From positions 62,001 through 126,000 of the forward strand of contig VGBL01000004.1 in NCBI GenBank assembly GCA_016870515.1: a DNA stretch of 64,000 nucleotides, in the 5' to 3' direction. Source of the stretch: Actinomycetota bacterium. Its GTDB lineage: Bacteria > Actinomycetota > Actinomycetes > S36-B12. The notes under the pieces were generated by a model. That model saw only the letters and a program-made list of their open reading frames with translations. It searched no databases and had not been told where the DNA came from. Below are positions 26,886-36,194 of this stretch, piece by piece; the stretch's first letter is position 1; each line of letters starts with the position of its first letter. Made by a program: the position numbers and the translations under genes.

Positions 26886-28313
26886 ATGGGCATCCGCCGA
26901 GACGACAGGCCCGGCCTGTCGGGGCTCTTCGCCGACATGGCGGACAACTGCGAGCGCCTCGGCGCGCCCACCTATGCCGATCTCGCGGGCTCGGTGGCAC
27001 GTGATCCGGCCCGGTTTCCCCTGCTGGAGCCCTATGGCGACGCCCGCATCGGTGACATGGTGCCGCTGCGGTTCTTCGCCTCGGTACATCGCCTGGTGCT
27101 CGGACGCAAGGTGCCGGCCCTTGCGATGTTCTACGCGTCCGTCGGCGGAACACCCCCGATGAGCGAGCGCGCGCGGTTGATCTGCCGGGAGGCCTTCGCC
27201 GAGGCGGTCGATGAGTATGCAAGCGACATCGCGGAGGGCCTTCTGCGGTTTCCCCAGACCAATGAGGTCGGCCGTACGTCGTCGTTGGCCGACATCCTCG
27301 GGCGTGTCCATCGCCAGTGGGGTGTACCCGCGCGCCTGGTAGAGATCGGATCGTCGGCCGGACTCGCACTACGGGTCGATGAGCTCGTTGCTGCCGGGAT
27401 CGTGCCCACTGCCGGACGCGAAGCGATGCCGCCTATCGTCGAGCGCCGTGGCTGCGACATCCATCCGGTGGACCCGGCCTCGACCGATGGCCGTCTCCTC
27501 CTGACGTCCTTCGTGTGGCCCGATCATGTGGAGCGCTTCGAGCGACTGCGGGGCGCACTCCAAGTCGCCGCGCGCGTGCCGGCCGTCGTCGTCGAGCAGG
27601 ACGCGGTGTCCTTCGTGGGCGACCTTCGCCTCCGCGACGGCGAGGCCCTCGTGCTGTGGCATTCGGCGATGTGGATGTACCTGCCGCCCGAGGATCGGGC
27701 GGCAATCGATGCCGAGCTGACCCGGCTCGGGGCGTCCGCGACCGCGAGGTCTCCGCTCGTGCACGTGGCTCTGGAGCCCGTGTCGGAACTACCGGGCGAG
27801 CAGCACGTCTTCCACCTGCGCGTCACGGCCTGGCCGGAGTGCGACGACGTGCCGCCCGGGGTGACGGTGACGATCGGGCGCACGCCGCCGAGCGGTGTGC
27901 CCGTCGACTGGTCCGTCCCCTGCGTCGGCGCGATCGTGCACGACGCTGAGGGGCGACTGCTCGTCATCAAGCGTGGCCGCGCGCCAGCCCGGGGGCGTTG
28001 GTCACTGCCGGGTGGGCGCGTGCACACGGGGGAGTCCTTCCGCGATGCGGTCGTGCGGGAGACACTTGAGGAGACCGGCCTGCGTGTGCATCCCGTGCGG
28101 ATGATCGGCTCGGTCGAGCGGACGGCACCGGACGGGTCGACGTACGACATCCGCGACTTCGCCGCCACGGTCGTCGACGGAGGGGATCCGGTGGCCGGCG
28201 ATGACGCCGATGATGCCCGCTGGGTCGGATTGGCCGAACTGCACGCACTGCCGACATCGCCCGGACTGCTCGATGCCCTCGAGTCGTGGGGGGCTCTTCC
28301 GCCGGCGCCCTAA
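26886..28313 (+). CDS. DUF2332 - NUDIX fusion protein
   Basis: A 475-residue two-domain protein. Residues 10-315 match the DUF2332 family, including the methyltransferase-like LVEIGSSAGLALRVDEL (151-167). After a short Pro-rich linker, residues 343-470 form a NUDIX hydrolase with an intact box: G377, E383, R391-E392, E395-E396, G398. DUF2332 proteins normally stand alone at about 330 residues. ATG at 26886 lies exactly 6 nt after TACGGT; a longer in-frame reading upstream is rejected for that reason. Substrate unknown. Confidence 0.85.
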   Translation: MGIRRDDRPGLSGLFADMADNCERLGAPTYADLAGSVARDPARFPLLEPYGDARIGDMVPLRFFASVHRLVLGRKVPALAMFYASVGGTPPMSERARLICREAFAEAVDEYASDIAEGLLRFPQTNEVGRTSSLADILGRVHRQWGVPARLVEIGSSAGLALRVDELVAAGIVPTAGREAMPPIVERRGCDIHPVDPASTDGRLLLTSFVWPDHVERFERLRGALQVAARVPAVVVEQDAVSFVGDLRLRDGEALVLWHSAMWMYLPPEDRAAIDAELTRLGASATARSPLVHVALEPVSELPGEQHVFHLRVTAWPECDDVPPGVTVTIGRTPPSGVPVDWSVPCVGAIVHDAEGRLLVIKRGRAPARGRWSLPGGRVHTGESFRDAVVRETLEETGLRVHPVRMIGSVERTAPDGSTYDIRDFAATVVDGGDPVAGDDADDARWVGLAELHALPTSPGLLDALESWGALPPAP

Positions 28314-28387
28314 ATGCGCCGGGCGCGCGTCGCGGGCGGCTCGAGGAGGGCGATGAAGTCCTCCTTGCTGCCGGTGAGGAGATGTGC

Positions 28388-29914
28388 TCATGCCTCGGGT
28401 GACGACGAACCGGTCCTGCGCGTGCGGCGACGACGGCGCTTGGGTGCGTCGTCGCTCGAGCCCTCCGCCTTCGGTCTATTCGACTTCGGCCGATCCGACT
28501 TCGGTCGGCCGGACTTCGGGCGATCCGACTTCGGCCGGCCGGACTTCGGGCGATCCGACTTCGGACGATCTGAGCGCAAGCGCTCCTTGGGCTTGGGCTT
28601 CTTGCCCGTCTCGCCGATGTCTTCGAGTTCCTCGGCGGCGAGCCCGGCGCGCGTGCGCTCCCCCTCGGTGAGTCGACCGTTGGCATCGCGGGGGATGCCA
28701 AGACCGGTGTAGACGTGATCTGAGGTGGAGTAGGTCTCGAGTGGATCCTTGAAGGGCAGCCCGAGGATCTTGTCGATCATCTGCCAGCGCGCGACATCTT
28801 CCCAGTCGACGAAGGTAACGGCCACGCCGCTCGCACCCGCGCGTCCCGTGCGGCCGATGCGGTGCAGGTAGGTCTTCTCGTCGTCGGGGCACTCGTAGTT
28901 GATGACGTGGGTGACGCCGTCGACATCGATGCCGCGGGCTGCGACATCGGTGGCCACGAGGACGTCGACCTTGCCCTTGCGGAAGGCACGCAGCGCCTGC
29001 TCCCGCGCGCCTTGGCCGAGATCGCCATGGACTGTCCCCACGGCAAAGCCGCGCTCGGTGAGATCGTCCATGATCTTCTGCGCCTTGCGCTTGGTGCGGG
29101 TGAACACCATCGTGAGGCCGCGGCCGTTGGCCTGCAGGATCCGGGCCAGGAGCTCGGGCTTGTCGAGGGGATGAGCGCGCCACACGTGCTGCTCGATCGC
29201 GTCCACCGTGGCGCGGTCGTCGCCGGGGTCCGCCGCGCGGATGTGGGTGGGCTGGGTCATGTAGCGGCGAGCCAGGGCGACGATCTGGCCGGGCATCGTC
29301 GCCGAGAAGAGCATCGTCTGCCGCTGGGCGGGGATCTGCGACACGATCCGCTCGACGTCTGGCAGGAAGCCCATGTCGAGCATCTCATCGGCTTCGTCGA
29401 GCACGAGCACAGCGACCCGCGCGAGGTTGAGGGATCCGCGGTTGGCTAGGTCGATCAAGCGCCCAGGGGTGCCGACCACGACTTCCACGCCCCGAGTAAG
29501 CGCGTCGACCTGAGGCTCGTAGGCGCGCCCACCGTAGACGCTGAGCACCCGCAGGCCGCGGTGCGAACTTGCCTGCTCGAGGTCTTCGGCGACCTGGATG
29601 CACAGTTCGCGCGTGGGCACGACGACCAGCGCCTGCGGAGTCGCGCCCGGCGCGTCATCGCGCGAGATACGCTGCAGCAGCGGGATGCCGAAGCCGAGGG
29701 TCTTGCCGGTGCCGGTCTTGGCCTGTCCGATCAGGTCGCGACCCTCGAGTGCGAGGGGGAGGGTCATCTCCTGGATGGGGAATGCCCGCTCGATACCGAT
29801 ATCCGCCAATGCCTGGGCGATGTCGTCGTCGGCGCCGAGATCTCGAAAGGTGGGGGCCTGCGTGAGGCTCTCCGTGCTGCTCAGTTGTGCTCCTGTGGGA
29901 GGGACCGCGGGCAC
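28388..29914 (-). CDS. DEAD-box RNA helicase, RhlE-like
   Basis: A 508-residue ATP-dependent RNA helicase. Q motif FRDLG...FPIQEMTLP, Walker A AKTGTGKT, DEAD as VLDEADEM, SAT in LFSATMP, and HRIGRTGRAG are all present. The C-terminus is a basic tail of about eight RPKSD/RPKSG units followed by RRRRRRTRR, which should bind RNA. GTG at 29914 is the nearest canonical start, but CTG at 29884 has AGGAG 5 nt upstream and begins at the conserved N-terminus, so CTG initiation is plausible. TACACT at 29960-29965 may be its -10. Confidence 0.9.
   Translation of the reverse strand: MPAVPPTGAQLSSTESLTQAPTFRDLGADDDIAQALADIGIERAFPIQEMTLPLALEGRDLIGQAKTGTGKTLGFGIPLLQRISRDDAPGATPQALVVVPTRELCIQVAEDLEQASSHRGLRVLSVYGGRAYEPQVDALTRGVEVVVGTPGRLIDLANRGSLNLARVAVLVLDEADEMLDMGFLPDVERIVSQIPAQRQTMLFSATMPGQIVALARRYMTQPTHIRAADPGDDRATVDAIEQHVWRAHPLDKPELLARILQANGRGLTMVFTRTKRKAQKIMDDLTERGFAVGTVHGDLGQGAREQALRAFRKGKVDVLVATDVAARGIDVDGVTHVINYECPDDEKTYLHRIGRTGRAGASGVAVTFVDWEDVARWQMIDKILGLPFKDPLETYSTSDHVYTGLGIPRDANGRLTEGERTRAGLAAEELEDIGETGKKPKPKERLRSDRPKSDRPKSGRPKSDRPKSGRPKSDRPKSNRPKAEGSSDDAPKRRRRRTRRTGSSSPEA
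28478..28572 (-). repeat. 15/30-bp repeat encoding RPKS(D/G) units
   Basis: Alternating 15-bp units (GACTTCGGTCGGCCG / GACTTCGGGCGATCC on the plus strand) in the helicase tail give a 30-bp super-repeat. The frame is kept in all copies. Confidence 0.75.
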
Positions 29915-29985
29915 CGCACCCTGAGGCGGGGGCGCCGACGCACGGTCTTCGTGGAAGAAAGTGTACCTCCCACTACGCTCCGAGC

Positions 29986-30669
29986 ATGACCGAGGATGCT
30001 GCGCTCGCGGACCCCGCATACCGCGCCGCTGTGATCGATCTGCTCGGCGTACTCGCCTACGGCGAGCTCATGGCCTTCGAGCGACTCGCTGCTGACGCGG
30101 CGCTTGCGCCGACGATCACCGATGAGGCCGAGTTGGCTGCGATGGCCAATGCCGAATACCGTCACTTCGCGCGAATTCACGATCGCCTGGTCGAGTTGGG
30201 CGCTGATCCCGCGCTGGCGATGGCGCCGTTCAAGCAGCCGCTCGAGAGTTTCCATGCCATGACGGCGCCCAGTGACTGGCTGGAGGGACTGGTCAAGGCC
30301 TATGTCGGCGATGGCATCGGCACGGACTTCTACCGCGAGATTGCCATCTTCCTCGATCCGCAGACCCAGGCGCTGGTCCTCGACGTGTGCGCCGACCTCG
30401 GCCAGTCCGCCTTCGTCGTCGACCGCGTGCGCGCGGCCATCGAGGCCGACCCCCGCGTGGCTGGCCGCTTGGCCCTGTGGGCGCGGCGACTGGTTGGGGA
30501 GGCGCTGTCTCAGGCGCAGCACGTGGCCGCGGAGCGCGATGCGTTGACCGCGATGCTCATGGGCGGTGCCAGTGGTGCGTCGATGGACCTCACGGCGATC
30601 GGCGAGATGTTCAGGCGACTGACCGACGAGCACACGCGACGGATGCAGGCCCTTGGCCTGTCGGCCTAG
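29986..30669 (+). CDS. Ferritin-like domain protein
   Basis: A 227-residue four-helix protein of the ferritin-like/MiaE-like group common in Actinomycetota. Candidate metal ligands lie in LAYGELMAFER, NAEYRHFARIHDR and the C-terminal DEHTRRMQALG. Its chemistry is not established. ATG at 29986 lies exactly 6 nt after TACGCT; the gene is divergent from the helicase. It shares a CTAG stop with the DUF3107 gene. Confidence 0.8.
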   Translation: MTEDAALADPAYRAAVIDLLGVLAYGELMAFERLAADAALAPTITDEAELAAMANAEYRHFARIHDRLVELGADPALAMAPFKQPLESFHAMTAPSDWLEGLVKAYVGDGIGTDFYREIAIFLDPQTQALVLDVCADLGQSAFVVDRVRAAIEADPRVAGRLALWARRLVGEALSQAQHVAAERDALTAMLMGGASGASMDLTAIGEMFRRLTDEHTRRMQALGLSA

Positions 30670-30890
30670 GCGGCGCCGAAGCCCACGCGGCGCGAGGCCG
30701 ACGGGCCAATCTCGACGTAGGCGAGGCGGTCGGCGGGGACCAGGACGCGGCGCCCCTTATCGTCTTCGAGCGCGAGCAACCCGCCGGCGGTGATCGCTGC
30801 CTGCACGGCCTCGGCGACCTGATCGGGGGTCTGGCCGCTCTCCAACACCATCTCGCGCGCGGCGTTTTGCACGCCGATCTTGACCTCCAC
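30666..30890 (-). CDS. DUF3107 family protein
   Basis: A 74-residue protein (VEVKIGVQNAAREMVLESGQ...) that matches the small actinobacterial DUF3107 family over its full length. GTG at 30890 follows GAGGAGG by 7 nt. It follows the TetR gene in the same orientation, the order also seen in M. tuberculosis. Function unknown. Confidence 0.88.
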   Translation of the reverse strand: MEVKIGVQNAAREMVLESGQTPDQVAEAVQAAITAGGLLALEDDKGRRVLVPADRLAYVEIGPSASRRVGFGAA

Positions 30891-30943
30891 GGCACGGCCT
30901 CCTCGTCTGACTCGGTAGCGGTAGGCTAACCCAGGCGGGTGAC

Positions 30944-31579
30944 TCAGGCCGACGGCGGGTGTGACAGCGGGAACCCGCCGATGCCGCGCCACCCGAGCGA
31001 CGAGATCAACTCGACGGCGGCGTCTCGCGGAAGAGCCCCGGGCTCTCGCAGCCAGTGGCGCGCAGCGATCTGCGCCATGCCGAGCAGTCCCGCTGCGAGC
31101 AGCTCGGCCTGAGTGTCGAAGAGTCCGGTGTCCTCAGCGATCACGCCGGCCATCAGGTGCGCGCACGCCGCGTCGGCGGACTCCAGGCGATCGCGGACCG
31201 CCGGCTCATTGGGCAGATCGCTTTCAAACACGAGTCGATAGGCACCGTCGGGGTCGTCGACGAATGCGAAGTAGGCCGAGATCGCGCCGCGCACGCGCTG
31301 CTTGTTGTCGGTGGTCGATCCGAGGGCGTTGCGAAGCGACTCCAGCAGCGAGGCGATGCCCTCGTCGAGAAGGGCGAGGTAGAGGTCGAGCTTGCCCGGG
31401 AAGTGCTGGTAGAGCACCGGCTTGCTCACCCCGGCGCACACGGCGATGTCGTCCATGCCCGCGGTGTGATAGCCCTGCGCGACGAAGACCTCTCGTGCCG
31501 CTGCCAGGACCTGGGCGCGCCGCTCCTGGCGGGACAGCCGAGACGCGGGCCGGCTAGCTACGTCATCGGCCGCGGTCAC
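30944..31579 (-). CDS. TetR/AcrR-family transcriptional regulator
   Basis: A 211-residue regulator. The helix-turn-helix is at about 38-62 (TAGMDDIAVCAGVSKPVLYQHFPGK). The ligand domain is divergent, as usual. GTG at 31579 lies exactly 6 nt after TAGCAT. It is divergent from the alpha/beta hydrolase with 37 nt between starts, so it may control that gene as well as itself. Confidence 0.9.
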   Translation of the reverse strand: MTAADDVASRPASRLSRQERRAQVLAAAREVFVAQGYHTAGMDDIAVCAGVSKPVLYQHFPGKLDLYLALLDEGIASLLESLRNALGSTTDNKQRVRGAISAYFAFVDDPDGAYRLVFESDLPNEPAVRDRLESADAACAHLMAGVIAEDTGLFDTQAELLAAGLLGMAQIAARHWLREPGALPRDAAVELISSLGWRGIGGFPLSHPPSA

Positions 31580-31616
31580 CGGACCATGCTAGTGGCCCGC
31601 ATGATCTCATGGAGCC

Positions 31617-32537
31617 GTGAGCCACGCGTTGTCCGAGAGGTGGGACCTGCCCACCGGCGAGGTCTACGTCCGCCATGTGCCCGGGCATTCCGCAAGCGGG
31701 GGTTTCGCCGTCTTCGTCCACGGGCTGGGTGGTTCATCGCTCAACTGGGTCGATCTCATGCCGCTGCTGGCCTCCGATGTGGAGTGCCTCGCGCTTGACC
31801 TGCCGGGATTCGGTGCATCACCGCCTCCGCACGATGGCGACTACTCCCCGGCCGGGCACGCGCGTGCGGTGGCACGCACCGTGCGGCACTGGCAGAGCGT
31901 GAGCGGAGACGATCGGCCGGTGCACGTCTTCGGCAACTCGATGGGCGGAGCGGTCGCGCTTCAACTGGCAGTCCGCGAGCCAGGGCTTGTCGCCTCTCTC
32001 ACGCTGATCTCGCCAGCGCTTCCGACGCGTCGTACGCGCCGGGGCAATGCGCACCTCCCCGTGGTCGCCGTGCCAGGCCTCGGGGAGTCACTTCTTCGCC
32101 GCTACCGGCAGGTTTCCGCCGAGGCGCGCGTGGCGGCGACCCTCGACGCATGCTTCGTCGACGTGTCGTCGGTATCCCCCGCCCTGCGCGAGGCGCTGAC
32201 CGCCGAGGTGATCGCACGCGACGCCTATCCCTATGTCGGCGATGCGTTCCTGTCGTCGCTCCGGGGCCTTCTGCGCGGATTCGCCGACCCGACCCCGCAG
32301 CGACCGTGGGCCCTGGCCCGCCGCATCACGCGACCGGTGCTCGCGCTCTACGGGGAGGACGACGTTCTCGTGCATCCCTCTGGCGCCCGTCGTGCGGCGC
32401 GTGAGTTCCCCGACGCCCAAGTCGTCCTCCTCTCGCGCACCGGTCACGCGGCCCAAATGGAGCACCCCGAGCTGGTCGCCGACCTCTGGCGCCGCGCGAT
32501 TCTCGACCGGGCTCCGCGCCCCGTGACCTCCCCCTAG
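31617..32537 (+). CDS. Alpha/beta-fold hydrolase
   Basis: A 306-residue hydrolase: oxyanion segment HGLGGSSLNW, nucleophile in GNSMGGAV, acid in GEDDVLVHP, and His in RTGHAAQMEHP. Substrate unknown. GTG start at 31617 without a ribosome site; a TCTCAT hexamer lies 6 nt upstream. Divergent from the TetR gene. Confidence 0.87.
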   Translation: MSHALSERWDLPTGEVYVRHVPGHSASGGFAVFVHGLGGSSLNWVDLMPLLASDVECLALDLPGFGASPPPHDGDYSPAGHARAVARTVRHWQSVSGDDRPVHVFGNSMGGAVALQLAVREPGLVASLTLISPALPTRRTRRGNAHLPVVAVPGLGESLLRRYRQVSAEARVAATLDACFVDVSSVSPALREALTAEVIARDAYPYVGDAFLSSLRGLLRGFADPTPQRPWALARRITRPVLALYGEDDVLVHPSGARRAAREFPDAQVVLLSRTGHAAQMEHPELVADLWRRAILDRAPRPVTSP

Positions 32538-32582
32538 ACTCGCTCGCGGCCGAGGCATTCGGCACGAACCCAGGGAGGCGCC

Positions 32583-33941
32583 ATGGCTGCGCGGATCGAC
32601 GTCGACACCCTCATTCGGGAGGTCGAGTCGGGTGACGTCGACACGGTGGTCGTCGCGATCACCGACATGCAGGGGCGGCTGCAGGGCAAGCGCATCCACG
32701 GTGAGCACTTCGTCAACGAGGTCCTCGCCCAGGGCACTGAGGGATGCAACTACCTCCTAGCCGTCGATGTCGACATGAACACCGTCTCCGGCTACGCGAT
32801 GTCGTCGTGGGATTCGGGCTACGGCGACATGGTCATGAAGCCCGACCTGTCTACCCTCCATCGAATCCCCTGGCAGGAGGGTGCCATCGGCCTGCTGTGC
32901 GACGTGCTCTGGGAGGACGGTCGCGACGTCGTGGCCTCACCCCGTCAGGTGCTGCGCAAGCAGATCGATCGCCTTGCCGGCAAGGGCATGCAGGCGCTGG
33001 TGGGCACCGAGTTGGAGTTCATCGTCTTCCTCGACAGCTACGAGGAGGCGTGGGAGTCAGGATATCGCGACCTCACGCCGGCCAACCTCTACAACATCGA
33101 CTATTCCATTCTAGGCGGTGCGCGTGTCGAGCCATTGCTCCGTCGTATCCGCCTTGGCATGGCCGGGGCGGGTCTTGACGTCGAGAGCGCCAAGGGCGAA
33201 TGCAATCTCGGCCAGCATGAGATCGCATTCAAATACAACGATGCTCTCGTCACCTGTGATCGGCATTCCATTTACAAGACCGGTGCCAAGGAGATTGCCG
33301 CGCAAGAAGGGGTATCGCTCACCTTCATGGCCAAGTACAACGAGCGCGAAGGCAACTCCTGCCACATCCACCTGTCCTTCCGGGGGCTGGATGGCTCGTT
33401 AGTGATGGCCGATCACAACTCGCCCGATGGCATGAGCGACCTCGGCCGCGCGTTTGTCGCGGGCCAGCTCGCCCGCATGGAGGAGCTCACGCTGCTCTTC
33501 GCTCCGCAAATCAACTCCTACAAGCGCTACGTCGAGGGTTCTTTCGCGCCGACCGCGATCAAGTGGGGACGCGACAACCGCACCTGTGCATTCCGCCTCG
33601 TAGGGCACGGCCCATCGCTGCGCCTGGAAAGCCGAGTGCCCGGCGGAGACGTCAACCCCTATCTCGCGGTGGCCGGCATAATCGCCGCCGGCCTCGACGG
33701 CATCGAGCGCGGCCTGACTCTCGAGCCGGAGTTCACCGGCAACGCCTATATCTCCGACGCCAAGCGCGTCCCGGACTCGCTCGACAAGGCCGTGGCTCTG
33801 TGGGAGGGGTCGCCGTGGGTGCGCGACACCTTCGGTGAAGAGGTCCAGGCGCACTACACCAGGATGGGTCGCGTGGAACTCGAAGCCTTCGGCCGCGCCA
33901 TCACCGATTGGGAACGCTATAGGGGGTTTGAGCGTCTGTGA
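32583..33941 (+). CDS. Glutamine-synthetase-family gamma-glutamylamine ligase (PuuA/GlnA3-like)
   Basis: A 452-residue GS-fold ligase. Metal-binding Glu and His residues are in [21 protein letters not shown] and [10 protein letters not shown], and [12 protein letters not shown] closes the active site. It is shorter at the adenylylation region than nitrogen-assimilating GlnA, and the operon (aldehyde dehydrogenase, short-chain dehydrogenase, nearby PuuD-like hydrolase) points to gamma-glutamylation of a polyamine or similar amine. ATG at 32583 has GGGAGG upstream and TAGACT farther up. Confidence 0.85.
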   Translation: MAARIDVDTLIREVESGDVDTVVVAITDMQGRLQGKRIHGEHFVNEVLAQGTEGCNYLLAVDVDMNTVSGYAMSSWDSGYGDMVMKPDLSTLHRIPWQEGAIGLLCDVLWEDGRDVVASPRQVLRKQIDRLAGKGMQALVGTELEFIVFLDSYEEAWESGYRDLTPANLYNIDYSILGGARVEPLLRRIRLGMAGAGLDVESAKGECNLGQHEIAFKYNDALVTCDRHSIYKTGAKEIAAQEGVSLTFMAKYNEREGNSCHIHLSFRGLDGSLVMADHNSPDGMSDLGRAFVAGQLARMEELTLLFAPQINSYKRYVEGSFAPTAIKWGRDNRTCAFRLVGHGPSLRLESRVPGGDVNPYLAVAGIIAAGLDGIERGLTLEPEFTGNAYISDAKRVPDSLDKAVALWEGSPWVRDTFGEEVQAHYTRMGRVELEAFGRAITDWERYRGFERL

Positions 33942-35293
33942 CCGCTGTCATCAGCCCCGTCACCGGGGAGTCCATCGCTGTTATTCCTGCGACGAGTCTT
34001 GAGGAGACCGATCACGCCATCGAGCGCGCCCACGCGGCCTTCGACTCCTGGCGCAAGGTGGCCCCCGGTGATCGGGCACGCCTGCTGCGACGCTTCTCCG
34101 ACCTGGTGGGTGAGCGGAATGAGGAGCTCGCGCGCCTCGAGGTCGCCAACGCCGGGCACACCATCGGCAATGCGCGCTGGGAGGCTGGCAACGTCCGCGA
34201 CGTCCTCGCCTACTACGCCGGGGCTCCCGAGCGGCTCTTCGGCCGGCAGATCCCGGTCGCGGGCGGCGTCGACGTGACCTTCAACGAGCCCATCGGCGTC
34301 GTCGGAGTGATCGTGCCCTGGAACTTCCCCATGCCGATTGCGGGCTGGGGCTTCGCGCCGGCGCTCGCCGCGGGCTGCACGGTCGTGCTCAAGCCCGCCG
34401 AGGTCACGCCGCTGACAGCCATCCGTCTCGGCGAGCTGGCACTGGAGGCCGGGATTCCCGAGGGCGTCTTCACCGTCATCCCCGGCAAGGGATCGGTGGT
34501 TGGCGATCGCTTCGTCACCCATCCGCTGGTGCGCAAGGTCGTCTTCACCGGTTCCACGGAGATAGGCGAGCGAATCATGGCCGGCTGTGCTGCGCAGATC
34601 AAGCGCGTCACCCTCGAACTCGGCGGCAAGAGCGCCAATGTCGTCTTCGCCGACTGCGACCTCGAAAGGGCTGCGGCAACCGCGCCTTACTCGGTCTTCG
34701 ACAATGCCGGGCAGGATTGCTGCGCACGCTCGCGCTTCCTCGTCCAGCGCTCGGTGTTCGACCGCTTCATGCAGCTGCTCGAGCCGGCCGTCATGGGGGT
34801 GCGCGTTGAGGATCCGTCGCTCGACACCGCCGAGATGGGACCGCTGATCACCTCGGCGCATCGCGAGACCGTGGCCTCCTTCGTGCTAGACAGCGCGCCC
34901 GTTGCCTTCCGCGGCACCTGCCCTGATGGGCCGGGCTGGTGGTTCCCGCCCACGGTGCTGGCGCCCGTCTCGGAGTCGGACCGCGCATACCGCGAGGAGA
35001 TCTTCGGCCCGGTCGTCGTGGTGGTGCCGTTCGACGACGAGGCCGATGCGATCCGCATGGCCAATGACTCCGACTACGGGCTCTCCGGCTCGATCTGGAC
35101 CCGCGATGTCGGCCGCGCGCTCCGCGTGGCGCGAGGCGTGGAGTCGGGCAACCTGTCGGTCAACTCGCACTCGTCCGTGCGCTACTGGACGCCGTTCGGT
35201 GGCTTCAAGCGATCGGGCCTGGGTCGTGAACTCGGCCCGGACGCGCCCGATGCCTTCACCGAGACCAAGAACGTCTTCATTTCCACCGACTGA
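33938..35293 (+). CDS. Aldehyde dehydrogenase
   Basis: A 451-residue NAD(P)-dependent aldehyde dehydrogenase. [25 protein letters not shown], the catalytic Glu in LELGGKS and the Cys in [11 protein letters not shown] are present. Begins with GTG overlapping the upstream gene by 4 nt. In a gamma-glutamylamine pathway it would oxidise the gamma-glutamyl aminoaldehyde, PuuC-like; the substrate is inferred from the operon. Confidence 0.9.
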   Translation: MTAVISPVTGESIAVIPATSLEETDHAIERAHAAFDSWRKVAPGDRARLLRRFSDLVGERNEELARLEVANAGHTIGNARWEAGNVRDVLAYYAGAPERLFGRQIPVAGGVDVTFNEPIGVVGVIVPWNFPMPIAGWGFAPALAAGCTVVLKPAEVTPLTAIRLGELALEAGIPEGVFTVIPGKGSVVGDRFVTHPLVRKVVFTGSTEIGERIMAGCAAQIKRVTLELGGKSANVVFADCDLERAAATAPYSVFDNAGQDCCARSRFLVQRSVFDRFMQLLEPAVMGVRVEDPSLDTAEMGPLITSAHRETVASFVLDSAPVAFRGTCPDGPGWWFPPTVLAPVSESDRAYREEIFGPVVVVVPFDDEADAIRMANDSDYGLSGSIWTRDVGRALRVARGVESGNLSVNSHSSVRYWTPFGGFKRSGLGRELGPDAPDAFTETKNVFISTD

Positions 35294-35303
35294 GAGGAAG
35301 CAC

Positions 35304-36083
35304 ATGTCCGACGTCGTCTGCCGGCGCCTGGTCGGCCGCACCGCGCTCATCACCGGGGGAGCCAGCGGCATCGGCTTCGCGTCGGCCAAGCGCCTGGCCA
35401 GCGAGGGAGCCAACGTCGTCATCGCCGACATGGACGACAAAGCCGGCGAGGCTGCGGCCGCGGAGGTGGGCGGCACGTTCGTTAGGGCCAACGTCACCTC
35501 GCCGGAGGACAACGACCGGATGTACAAGGTGGCGGTCGAGACCTACGGCTCGATCGACGTGGCCTTCCACAACGCCGGCATCTCGCCGCCCGACGACGAC
35601 TCGATCCTCGACACGGGTCTCGAGGCGTGGAAGCGCGTGCAGGACGTCAACCTGACGTCCGTCTACCTCGGGTGCAAGGCCGTACTGCCCTACATGCTCG
35701 AGCAGGGACGTGGCTCGATCGTGAATGTCGCGTCGTTCGTCGCCACCATGGGCGCGGCTACGTCGCAGATCTCCTACACCGCGTCGAAGGGAGGCGTGCT
35801 GGCCATGTCGCGCGAGCTCGGCGTGCAGTTCGCTCGGCAGGGAGTGCGCGTCAATGCGCTGTCGCCAGGGCCGGTGAAGACGCCGCTGCTCATGGATCTC
35901 TTCGCCAAGGATCCCGAGCGCGCAGCGCGGCGCTACGTCCACATCCCCTTTGGTCGCTTCGGCGAGCCAGAGGAGATCGCGGCCGCCGTGGCGTTCCTCG
36001 CCTCCGACGACTCGTCGTTCATCACGGCGTCGAACTTCCTCGTCGACGGCGGGATCTCCGGCGCCTACGTCACCCCGCTGTAG
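35304..36083 (+). CDS. Short-chain dehydrogenase/reductase
   Basis: A 259-residue SDR with the cofactor motif TGGASGIG (about 17-24), NAGIS, and the catalytic YTASK. The acidic residue after strand 2 (IADMDD) favours NAD. ATG at 35304 has GAGAGGAAG upstream; a longer in-frame reading overlaps the aldehyde dehydrogenase and is rejected. It is the third gene of the amine operon. In this setting it may form the aldehyde from an alcohol intermediate. Confidence 0.9.
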   Translation: MSDVVCRRLVGRTALITGGASGIGFASAKRLASEGANVVIADMDDKAGEAAAAEVGGTFVRANVTSPEDNDRMYKVAVETYGSIDVAFHNAGISPPDDDSILDTGLEAWKRVQDVNLTSVYLGCKAVLPYMLEQGRGSIVNVASFVATMGAATSQISYTASKGGVLAMSRELGVQFARQGVRVNALSPGPVKTPLLMDLFAKDPERAARRYVHIPFGRFGEPEEIAAAVAFLASDDSSFITASNFLVDGGISGAYVTPL

Positions 36084-36134
36084 GAGCAGCCGCTCCGCGC
36101 CACCGCCGCTCGCTCGGCCTCACCGCGGTACGCG

Positions 36135-36169
36135 GGGCTGAATATGCAGATGAGGTGCACATTCAGCCC
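36135..36169. terminator. 35-nt near-perfect hairpin between convergent genes
   Basis: GGGCTGAATATGCA pairs with TGCACATTCAGCCC, 13 of 14 positions, around a 7-nt loop. It lies in the 111-nt gap between the SDR and AIM24 genes and is AT-richer than its surroundings. It can terminate both directions; a dispersed palindromic repeat is the alternative. Confidence 0.6.
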
Positions 36170-36194
36170 GAAGAAGGCGCACGGATCGCGTCGG

